64,000 nucleotides of DNA, taken from assembly GCF_000419525.1 (NCBI RefSeq), contig NZ_ATTE01000001.1:3197501-3261500 (forward strand), written 5' to 3'. A program made the translations under genes and the position numbers. The notes below the pieces were generated by a model, which was given only the letters and a program-made list of their open reading frames with translations, was not told the DNA's origin and did no database searches. The stretch is from Leucothrix mucor DSM 2157 (lineage in GTDB: Bacteria > Pseudomonadota > Gammaproteobacteria > Thiotrichales > Thiotrichaceae). Below, piece after piece: positions 9,008-18,641 of the stretch; the first letter of the stretch is position 1; the number at the start of each line of letters is the position of its first letter.

Positions 9008-10267
9008 ATGGACAAAGACGTATCAGCTAAAACCGAATCGGAGAAAGTCCGGCTCGAGAATAAAGTGATTAAAACAGACCTACAATATCTTGTAGGACTG
9101 GTTCGCGCACACCTGAATTTAGACATCGCTTTTATTGCTAAATATGAGAAAGGGCAACGGGTGTTTTTGCACATTGATAGCAAGACCGAAGACAGCCCAA
9201 TAAAGCCGGATGACTCCGACCCCTTTGAACAAACCTATTGCTACAAAATCACCCAAGGCGAACTGCCTGAAATCATTAATGATACCAGCGCAAACCCCAT
9301 TACCCGTGGCATGGCGGTCACCAAAGCTTTGGACATTAAAAGCTATATTGGTGTACCGATCAGAACCGCTGATGGTAAATTATTTGGTACATTTTGTTGT
9401 ATAGGCCATCAGGTTGAACCGGCTTTAAGCGAGCGCGACCTTGCCTTTATTAAAGTGTTTGCTGAGTTTGCAGGCAAGCAGATTGACCAAACCCGCCAAC
9501 AGAGTAAAGATAGCCGAATCGTTGAAGATAAAATATTAGCGATGATCGAGTCACTCGACTTTGAAATTGCGTTCCAGCCGATTTATAACATGAACTTACA
9601 GCGCGTGGTGGGTTACGAAGCACTTTCCCGCTTTCCCGGCATACCTTACAACTCCCCTGATTACTGGTTTAAAGAAGCCTCCGATGTCGGGCTTGGTGAA
9701 GTGCTTGAAGCGCTAACCACCAAAAAAGCGCTGAGCCAAATGGACCTACTCCCTGAAAATACCTACCTCTCACTAAATGCCAGCCCGGAATATATTATCA
9801 ATGGCTCGGTTGGTCGTTTATTAGAGCAGGTTTCAGGCAAGCAGATTGTGCTGGAAATCACCGAGCATGCCCGCATCAGTAATTATGATGCACTCAGAGC
9901 AGCCCTACTCCCCTTGCGAGCCAAAGGCATTCGCTTAGCGATTGATGATGCCGGTGCAGGCTATGCCAGTTTCCAGCATATTTTAGAGTTAGGCGCAGAT
10001 ATTATTAAGCTAGATATTAGCCTGATTCGCAATATAGACAAGGATTCGGCGAGACGTGCACTCACCTCCGCAATGATTTCATTTGCTAAAAATACGGACT
10101 GTGAAATTATTGCAGAAGGCGTTGAAACCGCTGAAGAGCTTGAGACGCTCTGTGTGATTGGCGTTAGCAAAGCACAGGGATATTTTATTGGCCGGCCAAT
10201 GTCGACCGCTCAAATTGCCGAATCCAGCGCATTTACCATGCCTCCTGAGATAAGCAAAAACGCTTAA
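9008..10267 (+). CDS. GAF-EAL cyclic-di-GMP phosphodiesterase
   Basis: The 419-residue cytoplasmic protein has an N-terminal GAF sensor (about residues 20-165, ending in YIGVPIRTADGKLFGTFCC and the following helix) and a C-terminal EAL domain (about 180-410). The catalytic set appears complete: EAL in YEALSRF, Asn in SLNAS, Glu in LEITEH, the double Asp in AIDDAGAGYASF, Lys in IKLD and Glu in IIAEGVE. It therefore probably hydrolyses c-di-GMP to pGpG in response to a small molecule or redox cue bound by GAF. No partner gene is adjacent; pyrC converges from the right. Confidence 0.9.
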   Translation: MDKDVSAKTESEKVRLENKVIKTDLQYLVGLVRAHLNLDIAFIAKYEKGQRVFLHIDSKTEDSPIKPDDSDPFEQTYCYKITQGELPEIINDTSANPITRGMAVTKALDIKSYIGVPIRTADGKLFGTFCCIGHQVEPALSERDLAFIKVFAEFAGKQIDQTRQQSKDSRIVEDKILAMIESLDFEIAFQPIYNMNLQRVVGYEALSRFPGIPYNSPDYWFKEASDVGLGEVLEALTTKKALSQMDLLPENTYLSLNASPEYIINGSVGRLLEQVSGKQIVLEITEHARISNYDALRAALLPLRAKGIRLAIDDAGAGYASFQHILELGADIIKLDISLIRNIDKDSARRALTSAMISFAKNTDCEIIAEGVETAEELETLCVIGVSKAQGYFIGRPMSTAQIAESSAFTMPPEISKNA

Positions 10268-10304
10268 GCTCAGGTGGCAGTCACAAAATAGGCTTTATTT
10301 CTTT

Positions 10305-11351
10305 TTATACCACGCGCCACAGCAGTGGAAACTTAGGATTAAAGATTGTCATCGAACCGCCTGCAACCGACAACTTCTCTGAAATATCCACTGGCTGCGT
10401 CTGCTTTTCCAAAGTCATCATCGCCTCGTTCACAGATTTGCCGTAAAACACTGGTCCATTCAGTGATGCAAAGCGCTCCAAGTTTTCCAGCTTGCCTTCA
10501 TTTTCAAATACATGTGCCAATACCGACATCGTCACCGACACATTGAAAATACCAGCACAGCCGCAAGCACTCTCTTTTGCACCATCCAAATGCGGCGCAG
10601 AATCTGTGCCTAAAAAGAAACGCGCATCACCTGAGGTTGCCGCTTCGACCAAAGCCAAACGATGCGTTTCGCGCTTAGCCACTGGCAAGCAGTAATAATG
10701 CGGCTGAATACCACCGACCAGCATGGCGTTACGATTAATCGTTAAATGATGCGGAGTAATAGTTGCTGCCACATTCGACTCACAGGATTTTACAAACTCG
10801 ACGCCATCGGCCGTTGTAATGTGTTCAAGCACGATTTTCAGCTCAGGGAACTGCTTGCGCACACCCGATAAAATCCGCTCGATAAATACCGCTTCGCGAT
10901 CAAAGATATCAATCGCCGCATCCACGACTTCACCGTGCACCAACAATGGCATGCCAATATCCTGCATGGCTTCCAGTACCGGATAAATCGCTTCGATATT
11001 TTTAACGCCAGCAGCGGAATTCGTGGTTGCACCCGCCGGATATAACTTAGCCGCTGTGATATCGCCATTGGCAAACCCCGCACGCACATCGGCAGGATCT
11101 GTTTGCTCCGTCAGATACAACGTCATCAAAGGCTCAAAGGCCGAACCCGCTGGCAGCGCATCCATAATACGCGCGCGATACGCAATCGCATCCTGCGTTG
11201 TAATAACTGGCGGCACCAGATTTGGCATAATAATGGCGCGCCCAAAATGGTTGGCGGTATAGCCTGCAACGGCTTTGAGCATCTCGCCATCGCGTAAATG
11301 CAGATGCCAATCATCCGGTTGGTGTAATGTGATTTGAGTCGCGTCGGCCAT
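10305..11351 (-). CDS. pyrC: Dihydroorotase PyrC
   Basis: PyrC cyclises carbamoyl-aspartate to dihydroorotate in pyrimidine synthesis. The 348-residue type II (PyrC-like) enzyme shows the binuclear-metal ligands in order: HLH in [12 protein letters not shown], the carboxylated Lys in AAKLYPAG, His in LLVHGEV, His in VLEHITT, and Asp in LGTDSAPH. The ATG at 11351 fits the family; an in-frame start at 11444 would add 31 unrelated residues. An AGGGA precedes the chosen start. It is probably transcribed alone or as the tail of the copper locus, from which it is 96 bp away. Confidence 0.95.
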   Translation of the reverse strand: MADATQITLHQPDDWHLHLRDGEMLKAVAGYTANHFGRAIIMPNLVPPVITTQDAIAYRARIMDALPAGSAFEPLMTLYLTEQTDPADVRAGFANGDITAAKLYPAGATTNSAAGVKNIEAIYPVLEAMQDIGMPLLVHGEVVDAAIDIFDREAVFIERILSGVRKQFPELKIVLEHITTADGVEFVKSCESNVAATITPHHLTINRNAMLVGGIQPHYYCLPVAKRETHRLALVEAATSGDARFFLGTDSAPHLDGAKESACGCAGIFNVSVTMSVLAHVFENEGKLENLERFASLNGPVFYGKSVNEAMMTLEKQTQPVDISEKLSVAGGSMTIFNPKFPLLWRVV

Positions 11352-11447
11352 GCTAATTCCCTGATTGACTATGTGAATGCGCGTAAGCATAGCATTATGC
11401 AGACGCTTAGTAATCAGTCGGCATGTGTCACGCTCGCGAATCAATGC

Positions 11448-12587
11448 TCACCAAGTGATGCGTCCATTTTGGCCGACTGGCAAACTATTTTCCTGCTCAA
11501 ACTTAAACCGGACTTCCTGAGTTCTGGCTTGCCCCGTAACTATCGCCACAACCGAGCGCAGCGTGACTGGCAGCTGCTTATCCGCCACCTCAAAATAAAT
11601 CTGCTTAGCCTGCTTTAAACTCGTCAACTCGTTGACCGCTAACGAGGCCGTCACTTCAGCATCGCTAATCGCAATTAACTGAAACGCTTTTTCACCCGGC
11701 GCAATACGCTGCCCCAGTTGCACCATGCGTTGCACAATCTGCCCATCAAACGGGGCGCTTATCGTACAGCGGGACACCATTAAGGCTTCTGTTTTCAATC
11801 GGGCTTTGGCGGCGGATAACTTTGCCTCAATGGCTGTAATATCGGTTTTGGCCGCTTCCACATTACTCATTGCCGCGCGGGTTTTAGCTTGCTGCGCTTT
11901 GACCATTGCCTGAGCAGCGGTCGCCGTTGCCTGAGCGGTACCAATATCTGACTGCACTCCCACCAAAGCAGACTCCACCGCACTGCACTCCGCTTGCGCC
12001 GCTCGGTATTCGGTTTGAGCTTTATCCAACTCTTGTTGCGAAATTAGCCGTTGCTGGCGTAGGTTCCGGCTACGTTGCAATTCGATATTTGCCAGCTGGC
12101 ATTTAGCCGCATCCGCATTAACTCGGGATTTCGCTGCATTGTATTTTGATTTTGCCAAGGCAATTCGCGAGCGCTCTGCATCGGCTTGTGCCTGAGTGAG
12201 CTCCTCATTCGCTTTGCTGGCTTGGATATCGCTCAAGCGAATTTGAATGATTGATTGCGCTGATAGCAATTGCGCGCTCACCGTTTCAATATCGGCTTGT
12301 GCCTGCTCTAAGCGCGCATCATATTCCCGACAATCCAGATGCGCTAATTCATCACCCTGCTTTACGGTATCGCCAACATCCACATTAATGCGGTTGATAT
12401 TCGCTGAGACTTCCGCACTCACCAGCGCATCTTTCAAACTTAAAATGCTAGCTGGAACACTATCGGTCGTTTGCAGTTTTGTCACACTTGTGGCGACCAC
12501 CTCTTCCGCCAAAGCCAGGTTCACCGGCAAATTCGACACACATAACAAGCTAACACTCAATACAGATAACGCAGACAAACGATTCAT
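11448..12587 (-). CDS. HlyD/RND-type periplasmic adaptor, last gene of the copper locus
   Basis: The 379-residue protein has a signal peptide (about residues 1-27), a split lipoyl domain (ANINRINVDVGDTVKQGDEL ... CTISAPFDGQIVQRMVQLGQ) and a very long alpha-helical coiled-coil hairpin (about residues 90-260). A beta-barrel region follows and the protein ends at GQNGRITW, earlier than many adaptors. It differs from the CusB in the same locus: no heavy-metal-binding domain, a longer hairpin, no own pump gene beside it. It follows bufA by 105 bp across a hairpin. It could pair with another RND or MacB-type pump, or serve the bufferin; that is inference only. Confidence 0.85.
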   Translation of the reverse strand: MNRLSALSVLSVSLLCVSNLPVNLALAEEVVATSVTKLQTTDSVPASILSLKDALVSAEVSANINRINVDVGDTVKQGDELAHLDCREYDARLEQAQADIETVSAQLLSAQSIIQIRLSDIQASKANEELTQAQADAERSRIALAKSKYNAAKSRVNADAAKCQLANIELQRSRNLRQQRLISQQELDKAQTEYRAAQAECSAVESALVGVQSDIGTAQATATAAQAMVKAQQAKTRAAMSNVEAAKTDITAIEAKLSAAKARLKTEALMVSRCTISAPFDGQIVQRMVQLGQRIAPGEKAFQLIAISDAEVTASLAVNELTSLKQAKQIYFEVADKQLPVTLRSVVAIVTGQARTQEVRFKFEQENSLPVGQNGRITW

Positions 12588-12615
12588 GACGGACTCTCAG
12601 TTTTATTATAATCAG

Positions 12616-12642
12616 GCCTCACCTGTGAGGTTCAGGTGAGGC
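12616..12642. repeat. Hairpin between bufA and the HlyD-type adaptor gene
   Basis: A 10-bp perfect inverted repeat, gcctcacctg pairing with caggtgaggc, around a 7-nt loop. There is no T-run behind it on the minus strand, so it is not a classical terminator. It may protect the 3' end of the upstream mRNA or cause partial termination, separating bufA expression from that of the adaptor. Confidence 0.55.
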
Positions 12643-12692
12643 TTTCAAACAGTCGCACGGCATTAATACCCCCTCGCCGTGCAACGAATGGC

Positions 12693-12974
12693 TTACATTT
12701 TCATATCTTCGCCATCGACAACGGTGCCGCCAGCAATTTTGTCGCACGTGCCTTTAGGCAAGGTGATCCACTCTTCCGGGCCGTAATCTTCCTTCGCCAT
12801 TCCGGCACAGGCGTGCTCGCTCGTGCCGCACTCATTCATGCCCGCTTTGACAATACCGGAGCAACGCTCAGTTTCTGGCTTCGCATCATCAGCGGTTGCA
12901 CTGCCTGCACCCACTACGCCCAACGCCAATACGCCACTAATGGCAGCACTCATTAACAATTTATTTTGAGACAT
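12693..12974 (-). CDS. bufA: Bufferin-type copper RiPP precursor BufA (DUF2282 family)
   Basis: The 93-residue protein has a Sec signal peptide (about residues 1-28, ending SATA) and a small exported core with four cysteines at 38, 49, 56 and 77, in the contexts ERCSGIVKAG, MNECGTSEHACAGMA and KGTCDKIAGG. This is the DUF2282 pattern of bufferin precursors, whose core cysteines are modified by an MNIO enzyme to make copper ligands; the mature peptide is thought to buffer copper in the periplasm. The C-terminus is Met- and acid-rich. A GAGGA Shine-Dalgarno precedes the ATG. Unusually it follows cusA by 35 bp, while its enzymes BufB and BufC lie at the other end of the locus. Confidence 0.88.
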   Translation of the reverse strand: MSQNKLLMSAAISGVLALGVVGAGSATADDAKPETERCSGIVKAGMNECGTSEHACAGMAKEDYGPEEWITLPKGTCDKIAGGTVVDGEDMKM

Positions 12975-13009
12975 TATTTATTCCTCATTTCAGATTTAAA
13001 GTAACAGCA

Positions 13010-16000
13010 TTAAAACGACCGGCGTTTCCAGATCAAATAGATCGCCGGAATTACCAGCAGAGATAGCAATGGCGCTGTAACCATGCCACCAATCATGGGA
13101 GCTGCGATGCGCTGCATCACCTCCGAGCCTGTTCCGGTACCCAACATAATTGGCACCAAACCAGCAATAATAACCGCCACCGTCATGGCTTTTGGCCGTA
13201 CCCGCATCACCGCGCCTTCCATAATCGCAGCGCGCAAATCCGATTCTTGATTGATTCCGCCCTTATGCTCTTTCAAGGCGTTATCTAAGTAGACCAACAT
13301 AATCACGCCGAATTCCGCAGCGACACCCGCTAACGCAATAAAGCCGACCATTACCGCCACCGACACATTGAATTCCAGAATCCACAAATACCAAACACCA
13401 CCCGCCAAGGCGAAAGGCAATGACAACATCACCACCAGCGCCGAAATCATATTGCTAAAGGTCAGATACAGCAGGATAAAGATAATCACCAATGCCATTG
13501 GCACCAGCAGCTTCAACTTTTTCTCTACGCGCAGCATGTATTCGTATTGCCCTGCCCATGTAATGGAGTAACCCGGTGGCAACTTGATGCGCTCAGCCAC
13601 TCGGGCCTGTGCAGACTCAAGATAGCCGCCCAGGTCTACGCCGCGAATATCCACAAACGTCCAACCATTGAGGCGTGCATTCTCTGTTTTAATCATCGGT
13701 GGGCCTTCGGTGAATTGCAGGCTTGCCACCCGAGACAAGGGAATGTGCTCGCCAGTTGGCGTTACGATTGGCAGCTCCAGCAATTTATCGATGCTGTCTC
13801 GGCTATCGCGCGGATAACGCAAATTCACCGGATAACGCTCTAGGCCTTCCACGGTATTGGTAACATTCGCGCCACCTACAGCCGAACCAACCACCGTTTG
13901 AATATCGGCGATGTTTAAACCAAAGCGAGCGGCCGCTTGGCGATCAGGAGTCACCTCGATATAACGCCCACCAGAAACACGCTCTGAGAAAACCGACGCA
14001 GTACCGTCTAAATCACCCAGCGCCGACTCAATTTCTTTACCAATCTCCTCAATGACCTTGAGATCTTGCCCCGCTACCTTGATACCAACCGGCGTTTTAA
14101 TCCCAGTCGCCAACATATCAATACGGGTTTTGATCGGCTGCACCCAAGCATTGGTTAAGCCCGGAAATTTCACTGTGGCATTGAGCTCAGCGATTAGCTT
14201 TTTCAGCGTCATCCCCTCGCGCCATTCGGATTTATCTTTAAGTAAAATGGTGGTTTCGATCATGGTTAACGGTGCAGGATCGGTTGCCGTTTCTGCCCGA
14301 CCAATTTTGCCAAATACACGCTCCACTTCAGGTAGAGTTTTAATCAGGCGATCCGTTTGCATCAGCATTTCCTGTGCTTTACCAATCGACACGCCCGGTA
14401 AGGTGGTCGGCATATACAGGAGGTCACCTTCCTCCAGCTCTGGCATAAACTCAGAGCCTAACTTTTGGTAAGGGAAAATCACCGACACCATCACCAGCAA
14501 GGCAATAACAATCGTCGCCTTCGGCCAGTTGAGACAAGCTTTAAGCGCGGGTTTATACAGCGCTATTAGCAATCGGGATAAGGGGTTTTTCTGTTCGTTT
14601 GGAATATGTCCTCGAATGAAATATCCCATCAACACGGGAATCAAGGTGACCGATAAACCGGCTGCGGCGGCCATCGCATAAGTTTTGGTATAAGCCAGCG
14701 GCGAAAACATTCGTCCCTCTTGAGCCTCAAGCATAAACACTGGCACAAAGCTCAAGGTGATAATCAGCAACGAGAAAAACAACGCTGGCCCTACTTCTGC
14801 CGCCGCTCGCTCAATCACTTCCCAACGGTCTTCAACCTGACCATTTTCCTGCCAACGCTCCAAGTGTTTATGAGCGTTTTCAATCATCACAATCGCGGCA
14901 TCGACCATCGCGCCAATGGCTATCGCAATACCACCCAGTGACATGATATTGGCGTTAATTCCTTGCTGCTGCATGATGCTAAACGCAATCAATACGCCCA
15001 GAGGCAAACTGATAATCGCCACCAACGCCGAGCGCAGGTGAAACAGAAACACCAAACACACCAGCGCCACTGCAATAAATTCCTCACCCAGCTTAAAGGT
15101 TAGGTTATCAACAGCGCTTAAAATCAGCTCCGAGCGATCATAAGTCGTCACAATCTCGAAGCCTTCTGGCAGTCCGCCCTTCAGGGTTTCGAGCTTGGCT
15201 TTGACGTTATTGATCACCTCTAACGCATTTTCACCATAGCGCATGACCACAATGCCGCCGACTACTTCACCTTCGCCATCCAAGTCCACAATGCCGCGAC
15301 GCATTTGCGGACCGAGCTGGATATCGGCCACATCGCGTAGCAGAATTGGCGTACCGCTACCGGCATTGACGCCGACCGGTATCAGCTCAATATCTTGCAG
15401 ATTATTCAAATAGCCTTTGGCGCGAATCATGTATTCGGCCTCGCCCAACTCCATCACCGAGCCACTGGTTTCCTGATTACCACGCTGAATTGCGCGCTTT
15501 AATTGATCTAATGTGAGGTTATAAGCACGCAAGCGCTGCGGGTCGGCAATCACCTGATATTGCTTAACCATGCCGCCAACCGTTGCCACTTCCGAGACAC
15601 CGGGAACCGTTTGCAATTCAAACTTCAGGAACCAATCCTGCAAGCTACGCAGCTGTGATAAATCCTGCGAACCCGTGCGATCGACCAGTGCATATTCATA
15701 CACCCAACCCACGCCGGTAGCATCCGGCCCCAGCCTTGGTTGAACATCGGCTGGTAATTGGCTGGCTGCTTGGCTCAAATACTCCAACACCCGCGCACGC
15801 GCCCAGTAAATATCCGTGCCATCCTCAAAAATCACATAAACAAAGGAGTCACCAAAAAAGGAAAAACCGCGCACGGCCGTGGCTTTAGGCACCGATAGCA
15901 TGGTGGTGGTAATCGGGTACGTAACCTGATCTTCCACCACTTGCGGCGCTTGTCCGGCATAGCTGGTTTTGATAATCACTTGCACATCAGAAAGATCAGG

Positions 16001-16117
16001 AATGGCATCCAGCGGCGTCATCTTCACCGAGATAATGCCCCACACCATAAGCAGGCCCGCCAGCATCAATACCAAAAAGCGCTGCTGAATGGATAAGGCA
16101 ATCAGTTTTCTTAACAT
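13010..16117 (-). CDS. cusA: Copper/silver RND efflux pump inner-membrane subunit CusA
   Basis: The 1035-residue proton-driven transporter of the heavy-metal RND class has twelve membrane segments and two large periplasmic loops. TM4 carries [16 protein letters not shown], the proton-relay Asp/Glu motif of CusA-like pumps, and the cleft region has [17 protein letters not shown], where the Met corresponds to one of the copper-binding methionines of E. coli CusA. Monovalent Cu (or Ag) is therefore the likely substrate. It lies 10 bp after cusB. No outer-membrane channel (CusC-like) gene is in the window, so a shared TolC-type channel must be used. Confidence 0.93.
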   Translation of the reverse strand: MLRKLIALSIQQRFLVLMLAGLLMVWGIISVKMTPLDAIPDLSDVQVIIKTSYAGQAPQVVEDQVTYPITTTMLSVPKATAVRGFSFFGDSFVYVIFEDGTDIYWARARVLEYLSQAASQLPADVQPRLGPDATGVGWVYEYALVDRTGSQDLSQLRSLQDWFLKFELQTVPGVSEVATVGGMVKQYQVIADPQRLRAYNLTLDQLKRAIQRGNQETSGSVMELGEAEYMIRAKGYLNNLQDIELIPVGVNAGSGTPILLRDVADIQLGPQMRRGIVDLDGEGEVVGGIVVMRYGENALEVINNVKAKLETLKGGLPEGFEIVTTYDRSELILSAVDNLTFKLGEEFIAVALVCLVFLFHLRSALVAIISLPLGVLIAFSIMQQQGINANIMSLGGIAIAIGAMVDAAIVMIENAHKHLERWQENGQVEDRWEVIERAAAEVGPALFFSLLIITLSFVPVFMLEAQEGRMFSPLAYTKTYAMAAAAGLSVTLIPVLMGYFIRGHIPNEQKNPLSRLLIALYKPALKACLNWPKATIVIALLVMVSVIFPYQKLGSEFMPELEEGDLLYMPTTLPGVSIGKAQEMLMQTDRLIKTLPEVERVFGKIGRAETATDPAPLTMIETTILLKDKSEWREGMTLKKLIAELNATVKFPGLTNAWVQPIKTRIDMLATGIKTPVGIKVAGQDLKVIEEIGKEIESALGDLDGTASVFSERVSGGRYIEVTPDRQAAARFGLNIADIQTVVGSAVGGANVTNTVEGLERYPVNLRYPRDSRDSIDKLLELPIVTPTGEHIPLSRVASLQFTEGPPMIKTENARLNGWTFVDIRGVDLGGYLESAQARVAERIKLPPGYSITWAGQYEYMLRVEKKLKLLVPMALVIIFILLYLTFSNMISALVVMLSLPFALAGGVWYLWILEFNVSVAVMVGFIALAGVAAEFGVIMLVYLDNALKEHKGGINQESDLRAAIMEGAVMRVRPKAMTVAVIIAGLVPIMLGTGTGSEVMQRIAAPMIGGMVTAPLLSLLVIPAIYLIWKRRSF

Positions 16118-16127
16118 TATCCGACCC

Positions 16128-17381
16128 TTACTGGCTCATGCGCTGAAAGCTAGCTTGCAGATTGCTTTCTGAATCAATCAAAAATTGCCCTGACAGCACA
16201 ACTTCATCCCCAACCTCTAAACCTTCAGTGATTTCCACCTGAGTCGCGGTTTTAATTCCCACTTTCACTACCACCGGTTTGTAGTGGTTTTCCTCAGTCA
16301 CTTTCACCACCCGATAGCCTTCTGAGCTTGGAATAAGCGCCTCACGAGGAATGGTCACCGCGCCCGCTACGGGGCGATTATTGATTTTCACGCTGGCAAA
16401 CATATTGGGTTTTAGCAGGCCATCTTCATTTTTAAACTTTAGCCGTACCTGCAAGGTGCGCGTTTTGGCATTTAACTCAGGATAAATATAATCCACCCGT
16501 CCCGTCCATTTTTCACCCGGCAGCGCATCCACTTGCATAGTGGCCTGAGCGCCCTTGCGGACCCAATTCAACTGATCTGGAAATACATCCACGATCACCC
16601 ACACATTGCTTAAATCCGCAATCGCATACAGCAAGGTCGCTGGTGTGACATACATGCCATCGCGCACGCCAATCTCTGTGACCACGCCATCAATCGGCGC
16701 AATAATGGGCACATGTGGCGTAATGGTTGCACGCTGCTCCAGATCTTTAATCACCGACTCCGAGACTTCCATCACGCGTAAGCGTGTCAGCACATCAACC
16801 TGTTTTTGGCGCTCGCTGGTGCTGCGCAAGGCCGTCAGGTAATCCTCTTGTGCGGTGTAAATTTCCGGAGAATAGTAACTGGCTAAGCGCTGACCTTGTT
16901 TGGCTTTATCCCCCAACACTCGCACCACGGGGTCTTTAATCCAACCACTGGCGCGTGCGTGAATATGAAAGAGTTTGCTCTCGTCATAGCGCACATAGCC
17001 AACCGTATCAATCGCGCGCGATAAGGTTCGTTTGGTAACTTTGCCTGTTCTCACGCCCATGCTTTGAGCGGTACTGGAAGAGACGCTGACAATCGGCATG
17101 CCATCACCACCGCCTTCACCCACCACTTTAAGTACCAGATCCATGCCACAAATCGGGCACGAGCCTTCCTCGCCCTGCTGAACTTGAGGGTGCATCGGGC
17201 AGATGTAAGTTGGGTCTGCGTGTTTGTTTGCGTGTTGCTCGGGCGAGTCCTTACGGGCCTCAACTAAGGGCTCAGAGCCAGGAATAATGCGCTCCAATCC
17301 GTCGGCGTGGGCCGTGCTAAAAAGACCGATAATAGCCAAGATCGCCACACCCGCAACGGGCGTAGTCCAATACTGTTTCAT
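16128..17381 (-). CDS. cusB: Copper/silver RND periplasmic adaptor CusB with heavy-metal-binding domain
   Basis: The 417-residue membrane-fusion protein links CusA to the outer-membrane channel and delivers metal. It has a signal peptide (residues 1-26), then a heavy-metal-binding domain [20 protein letters not shown] (about 58-77, followed by GMDLVLK), a lipoyl/hairpin core ([20 protein letters not shown] ... [20 protein letters not shown]) and a beta-barrel. The Cys-Pro-Met-His plus Cys-Pro-Ile-Cys-Gly-Met motif supports copper or silver. It is co-transcribed with cusA. Confidence 0.92.
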   Translation of the reverse strand: MKQYWTTPVAGVAILAIIGLFSTAHADGLERIIPGSEPLVEARKDSPEQHANKHADPTYICPMHPQVQQGEEGSCPICGMDLVLKVVGEGGGDGMPIVSVSSSTAQSMGVRTGKVTKRTLSRAIDTVGYVRYDESKLFHIHARASGWIKDPVVRVLGDKAKQGQRLASYYSPEIYTAQEDYLTALRSTSERQKQVDVLTRLRVMEVSESVIKDLEQRATITPHVPIIAPIDGVVTEIGVRDGMYVTPATLLYAIADLSNVWVIVDVFPDQLNWVRKGAQATMQVDALPGEKWTGRVDYIYPELNAKTRTLQVRLKFKNEDGLLKPNMFASVKINNRPVAGAVTIPREALIPSSEGYRVVKVTEENHYKPVVVKVGIKTATQVEITEGLEVGDEVVLSGQFLIDSESNLQASFQRMSQ

Positions 17382-17420
17382 GCGTCATACTCAGGTAAAT
17401 GAAAAGAACTTCAGATAAAA

Positions 17421-17804
17421 CTAAGCTGGCATAACCCTGGGAGGTCGGTGATTTAGCGGGAGAAATAGCGTGAGAACGCTAGGAATGGCCATGGCCAACG
17501 GCATCGAGAAACCAATAAAATTGGCGGCATAAGGATGGATTTCATCCGGCACTTTAGCCGTATTAAAATGACCGCATTGGCAGTCATCCATATCGCAAAG
17601 CTTATAACTTGGAGACGCTGATTTGGCCGCTTCGACCATATCATCTGCGGGCATTTCCATCATGTGTGGCTGATGGCAAGGCGGCAAGGTTTGCGCAACC
17701 TTTTCAACCGATTCAGGCCCAGACATTCTCACCCACATCGACGCGGACGACACTGAGTTCAGCGTCATCAACAACAAGGTGAATAGAATAATGAGTGCTT
17801 TCAA
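17421..17804 (-). CDS. Small exported Cys/His/Met-rich protein of the copper locus (CopL/DUF2946-like)
   Basis: The 127-residue protein has a signal peptide (about 1-21), a central segment with PPCHQPHMMEMPADDM and KLCDMDDCQCGH, and a C-terminal hydrophobic segment (about 95-115) followed by HRPPRVMPA. The layout resembles CopL-type or DUF2946 proteins found beside copper-resistance genes, but I cannot be sure of the family. The clustered Cys, His and Met residues suggest copper binding in the periplasm. It lies between bufC and cusB, with gaps of 60 and 39 bp. Confidence 0.7.
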   Translation of the reverse strand: MKALIILFTLLLMTLNSVSSASMWVRMSGPESVEKVAQTLPPCHQPHMMEMPADDMVEAAKSASPSYKLCDMDDCQCGHFNTAKVPDEIHPYAANFIGFSMPLAMAIPSVLTLFLPLNHRPPRVMPA

Positions 17805-17864
17805 CGGAATATTTTGCTCGATTAATTAGCAAAAACTGTTACATAAAATAGTAGCTCGGGCAAG

Positions 17865-18641
17865 CTAAATAAAGGAACTCACCCATCCCTGCTGCACAGC
17901 GCTCGCCAATAAAGTCGCGACCTCTGCCTGAAACTCAGAGCTTAAGCCCTCCAAAGTAACGCCCTGCTGAACGGCTTGCAAAAACTGCCACTGCGCCAGC
18001 GATAAACGACTCTGCTGCAGCCTTCGCCCTTGTCGCCAAATGATGAGATACGTTTCATTTTCCAGCTGAATATTCGCTAACTGCGCTGAAACTTGTTGGA
18101 TATCACTTGATTGATGCGCCAGCCAAACCTCATCCGCTGCGACATCACAGTGCAATAATTGTGCCGATTGCGGTAAGAAAAAGCACAAGGCCGCTTGTTG
18201 CTGTTCATCCAAATGGGCCAACTGAGCAAAGTCACTAACTGCCTGATTCGCTTTATGCCATGCCACATGCCGCGCCCATTCCAAACACGCAACATCCACA
18301 ATCCAGCCAAGGGTTTTGAGCGCTTCATGTTGCTTTAAAAAGTCGACAAAGGTCGCGCCAAACTCTGGCAAATAAGGCGTACCCGGTGGCTGCTGGTCGA
18401 TATACACATCACACAATAAATCAAACCGTTGCTCGCCAATCAGCTGCCGACACACCGGATACAAAGCCGCTAAATGCTGACTTAAAATGCCATGCGCACT
18501 ATTGCGATAAATGCCCACGCGCTGTGCGGCGCTTAACTCGCCCTGCGCTTGCACATAGCCACTAGCAGCTTCCACATCAGCCTTGGCATTGGTGCTAAAT
18601 AGGGCTTGAGCAAATGCCTGTTGCAACTGGGTAAGATCCAT
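17865..18641 (-). CDS. bufC: BufC, DUF2063-type partner of the MNIO enzyme
   Basis: The 258-residue cytoplasmic protein has the DUF2063 N-terminal helical domain (QRVGIYRNSAHGILSQHLAALYPVC, split by the family into YRN and LYPV signatures) and a C-terminal winged-helix-like part that in related systems binds the precursor leader. It is the recognition subunit that presents BufA to BufB. Its ATG overlaps the bufB stop by one base (TAATG, 18639-18643), a sign of translational coupling and a complex. The precursor gene is about 5 kb downstream. Confidence 0.87.
   Translation of the reverse strand: MDLTQLQQAFAQALFSTNAKADVEAASGYVQAQGELSAAQRVGIYRNSAHGILSQHLAALYPVCRQLIGEQRFDLLCDVYIDQQPPGTPYLPEFGATFVDFLKQHEALKTLGWIVDVACLEWARHVAWHKANQAVSDFAQLAHLDEQQQAALCFFLPQSAQLLHCDVAADEVWLAHQSSDIQQVSAQLANIQLENETYLIIWRQGRRLQQSRLSLAQWQFLQAVQQGVTLEGLSSEFQAEVATLLASAVQQGWVSSFI

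Noticed and set aside
12616-12642. Terminator after bufA
   Set aside because: The stem is strong but no T-run follows on the minus strand, so I list it as a hairpin only.
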